A stretch of DNA of 9,243 nt from contig DAOVBJ010000024.1 of NCBI GenBank assembly GCA_030670615.1, forward strand, positions 1 to 9,243, read 5' to 3'. The first letter of the stretch is position 1, and the number at the start of each line of letters is the position of its first letter. The position numbers were made by a program, and so were the translations under genes. The stretch comes from Candidatus Bathyarchaeota archaeon. Lineage in GTDB: Archaea; Thermoproteota; Bathyarchaeia; RBG-16-48-13; GCA-020355125. Under the pieces are notes generated by a model. That model was not told the origin of the DNA. It saw only the letters and a list, made by a program, of their open reading frames with translations, and did not search any database. Below are positions 7,413-9,243 of the stretch, piece by piece.

Positions 7413-7516
7413 AGCATCCTCTTATGCATTTCGAGTATTATCTTCGCCACATTAACTAGACTCCCTCGCTGAACCTTGCCAATTAATTTTTTTGCTAGTT
7501 AGTGCTGTGCTAACTT

Positions 7517-8167
7517 CTACGGTCTCCGTAAAGTGTCTCCTGCTGGCTGAAGCGTAATTGTTCCGACGCATGGGTCATATAGTTTAGTAAATTCATTTGG
7601 ATTGCTAATCGTCCGCATAGCTGCAAAGGCACGGATTCTAGTGTTCGGGAAAGCATCTGCCAACCGATTAGCGGCGCCTAGAAGGGTTGCGCCACGCGTG
7701 ACTATGTCATCAACCAATAGTATTTCATCTGGTGAGGAGAGTCCTACATGGATACCTATCGTCTCATAGTGCTTGGCAGTAGTTGGCCTCATATGTGGGG
7801 CGCTTCTTGCTGCTTTAGGTACAGGGGTACGTCGAAAAAGGCATGATAGAACCTCTTTTCCAAGTCCCACCTTGACAAGAGCCTTTGCAATTCGCTCAGG
7901 AACCCACAGCGTGTTTGGTCGCATCAAAGAGCTCTTTGGAGTGGGAACTAGGATTGTGTTAGGTTGAAAAAACGAAGCAAATTCAAGTGTAGCTAGATTG
8001 TTTAGCATAGTCTTTGCTACCCATTGTGACATTAAGATTGGAGGGTCTTCTACATATGAATCCTTCTTGAGATAAAGCATTACATTTTTGGAGTGTCCTA
8101 TCAATCGCGAAAGTCCGCGAGGCGTATACGTTAATAACGCGCTAAACTCAAGTTGAGATAGGCGCAT
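7517..8167 (-). CDS. ComF-like phosphoribosyltransferase, paired with DprA
   Basis: A 216-residue cytoplasmic protein with a C-terminal type I phosphoribosyltransferase domain. The PRPP-binding motif is complete: EILLVDDIVTRGATLL (148-163). VPTPKSS (74-80) occupies the place of the V-P-x-P strand of ComF and amidophosphoribosyltransferase-like proteins. The N-terminal part, with YTPRG at 14-18, and the end DTLRRP seem specific to a subfamily that I recall beside DprA in bacteria; this is memory, to be checked. Its substrate is unknown, and there is no zinc-binding cysteine cluster like that at the N-terminus of ComF. ATG 8167 follows the dprA stop by three bases with no gap for a separate promoter, so it is co-transcribed and probably translationally coupled. 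The stop is TAG at 7517-7519. Confidence 0.82.
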   Translation of the reverse strand: MRLSQLEFSALLTYTPRGLSRLIGHSKNVMLYLKKDSYVEDPPILMSQWVAKTMLNNLATLEFASFFQPNTILVPTPKSSLMRPNTLWVPERIAKALVKVGLGKEVLSCLFRRTPVPKAARSAPHMRPTTAKHYETIGIHVGLSSPDEILLVDDIVTRGATLLGAANRLADAFPNTRIRAFAAMRTISNPNEFTKLYDPCVGTITLQPAGDTLRRP

Positions 8168-8170
8168 GAC

Positions 8171-8866
8171 TCATTGAGCAACCTTGAGGATTCTTCCACT
8201 CGATGGCAAAAAATCCAGTACCTCTTCTGGATCACTGAGTTCTAGGGCTCCATACTCAAGCATTGTCTTTGGCCACCTCAATGAATGGTCGTTCACGATG
8301 GAGCTCCGAATGAAAAGCGGTCGTCCGAGCCTGAGAGCCTCCCATCCTTGGTGCAGAGAGCCACTGGAATCTCCCGCTTCGACAATGATTGAAGCATCAG
8401 AAATAAGTGCCATAAGTCGATTTCGGATAACGAAGTTCTTTGGCTGAATTGGATACCCCATTGGAAATTGGGAAATGACTAAGTGGTGGCGCATAATAGC
8501 CTCCTGAAGTTGGAGGTTTTTTCGTGGGTAAACGCGGTTTAAGGGGGTTCCGAGAACCGCTATCGTATTTCCTCCTTCGTCAATGGCGGTTTTATGTGCT
8601 GAAGTGTCAATTCCCTCAGCAAGCCCGCTAACAACCACTACTCCTGCTCTGACAAGAGTTCTTGTGATATCACTAGCTGCTTTGAGGCCTTCCGGAGACG
8701 CTTTCCGTGAGCCTATTACTGCTGATCTTGGACTAGGTAGTGGAATTGGCAGAGTTCCCGCTACATAGAGTTTCTTGGGAGCAAACTTTTTTTCTACGTC
8801 GTTCAGTGGTCCCGCAAGTTCTTCGAGGGTATACGTGCAGGTTTGCATACCTTTTAATGTCTTCAT
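8171..8866 (-). CDS. dprA: DprA/Smf family protein, minimal Rossmann-fold form
   Basis: DprA in bacteria binds single-stranded DNA and loads RecA during transformation; the role in archaea is unsettled. This 231-residue protein is essentially the SLOG-type Rossmann domain: GSRKAS (52-57), SGLAEGIDTSAH (80-91), TIAVLGTPLNRVYP (101-114), FVIRNR (145-150) and EAGDSSGS (163-170) are all present and in order. It lacks the N-terminal SAM-like domain and the C-terminal winged-helix domain of full-length DprA (about 290-380 residues). The start is ATG 8866, with AGGAGA six bases upstream; a GTG three bases earlier (8869) is possible but sits closer to that site. It is the first gene of a two-gene operon with the phosphoribosyltransferase. 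The family call is strong. Whether it acts in DNA uptake, recombination or nucleotide sensing in a conflict system is open. Confidence 0.93.
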   Translation of the reverse strand: MKTLKGMQTCTYTLEELAGPLNDVEKKFAPKKLYVAGTLPIPLPSPRSAVIGSRKASPEGLKAASDITRTLVRAGVVVVSGLAEGIDTSAHKTAIDEGGNTIAVLGTPLNRVYPRKNLQLQEAIMRHHLVISQFPMGYPIQPKNFVIRNRLMALISDASIIVEAGDSSGSLHQGWEALRLGRPLFIRSSIVNDHSLRWPKTMLEYGALELSDPEEVLDFLPSSGRILKVAQ

Positions 8867-8911
8867 CACTTATCTCCTAGAAAACCCCGTTGTTTATAGG
8901 TTTTCATCGAA

Positions 8912-8921
8912 ATTTATAATA
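8912..8921 (-). promoter_or_regulatory. TATA-like box for the dprA operon
   Basis: On the minus strand this reads ATTATAAAT, about 50 bases before ATG 8866. A start about 25 bases downstream would leave a short leader containing AGGAGA. The GCTAGC-type words at 8936-8946 and 8966-8974 lie just upstream of it, where a regulator could bind. Confidence 0.45.
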
Positions 8922-8935
8922 CTATCGGTAGACTT

Positions 8936-8974
8936 TCTAGCTAGCTATTTTTCATTAACTCTTCAACTAGCTAA
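8936..8974. repeat. two GCTAGC-type words upstream of dprA
   Basis: TCTAGCTAGCTA at 8936-8947 and ACTAGCTAACT at about 8966-8976 are two copies of the window's recurring intergenic word, about 30 bases apart, upstream of the dprA TATA-like box. They may be paired protein-binding sites or repeat debris. Confidence 0.45.
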
Positions 8975-9095
8975 CTATGTTAACCGTGAACCCATGGTTA
9001 CCGTATTGACCGAAGCCTTAGTGAGCTACAAACAAATGGGATTCACCCAGCAGTTTATCGTCAGCCATCATGGTGATCCTGAAAGCGCGCGCTAA
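8964..9095 (+). pseudogene. creatininase-like fragment
   Basis: One frame reads NREPMVTVLTEALVSYKQMGF, then QQFIVSHHGDPESAR, and stops at 9093-9095. The pattern of a helix, then G-F, a short hydrophobic strand and H-H/G-D/N resembles the middle of creatininase (creatinine amidohydrolase) family proteins, where G-F-x-x-x-x-x-V-x-x-H-G follows such a helix. Neither the metal-binding start nor the C-terminal half is recognisable here, so the piece would be a remnant of about 40 residues. The rest of the window, 9096-9243, has no convincing gene; one frame there is open from about 9102 to 9210 but I do not recognise it. Homology is recalled, not searched, and the piece is short. Confidence 0.35.
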
Positions 9096-9243
9096 GCATC
9101 TAATGTGTAGAAACATCCCCTGGTGGACATGTCGCAACTATCAGCTTGAAGAAAAGCAGCGTCGAGCCGACAATGCGAACATATCGCATCATGCTCCATG
9201 ATGCTAACTAGCGAAGGGACTGTAAGGTATTGAGATGACACTA

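Noticed and set aside
1..9243. CRISPR array or insertion sequence
   Set aside because: No regularly spaced repeats, no transposase motifs and no terminal inverted repeats were seen; the recurring GCTAGTTAGC word is too short and irregularly spaced.

Overview
The window is archaeal. The clearest marker is an intact translation initiation factor aIF2 gamma (5586-6830, minus strand) with an N-terminal GTPase core and a Cys4 zinc ribbon. Other archaeal signs are A/T-rich TATA-like boxes about 25-50 bases before several genes, a GGTGA-type ribosome binding site, and TTG/GTG starts. The aIF2 gamma wording (for example HSEELKRGIT, IGYADAAFYKC) reminds me of TACK-group archaea such as Bathyarchaeia or Thaumarchaeota. 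That placement is from memory and only tentative.

Layout. Bases 1-4323 are mostly broken genes: a threonine ammonia-lyase with a -1 frameshift (1-856), an MFS transporter with a +1 frameshift (1149-2340), the C-terminal remnant of an aldo/keto reductase-like gene with a frameshift (2521-2830), and an APH/choline-kinase-like phosphotransferase with an in-frame TAA (3541-4323). One intact gene sits among them on the minus strand, a divergent phosphoribosyltransferase (2837-3298). From 4562 onward the main genes are intact: an HpcH/HpaI-type aldolase (+), aIF2 gamma (-), a small protein with a C-terminal membrane segment (+), and a tight two-gene minus-strand operon of a minimal DprA followed by a ComF-like phosphoribosyltransferase (8866 down to 7517). 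The right end holds a truncated creatininase-like fragment.

How the genes relate. Most neighbours are unrelated and look like a loose accessory neighbourhood around a housekeeping gene. The one clear functional unit is dprA plus the phosphoribosyltransferase: same strand, 3 bases apart, one promoter. Both families occur in bacterial competence and nucleotide-handling settings, and the pair is the best candidate here for an under-described system. A second recurring signal is a short intergenic word built on GCTAGTTAGC or GCTAGCTAGC. I find about ten copies, nearly all between genes and none clearly inside an intact reading frame. Whether the broken genes are real pseudogenes or assembly errors cannot be settled from the sequence alone. 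The contrast with undisrupted neighbours, and the fact that one lesion is a substitution-type stop, favour real decay.
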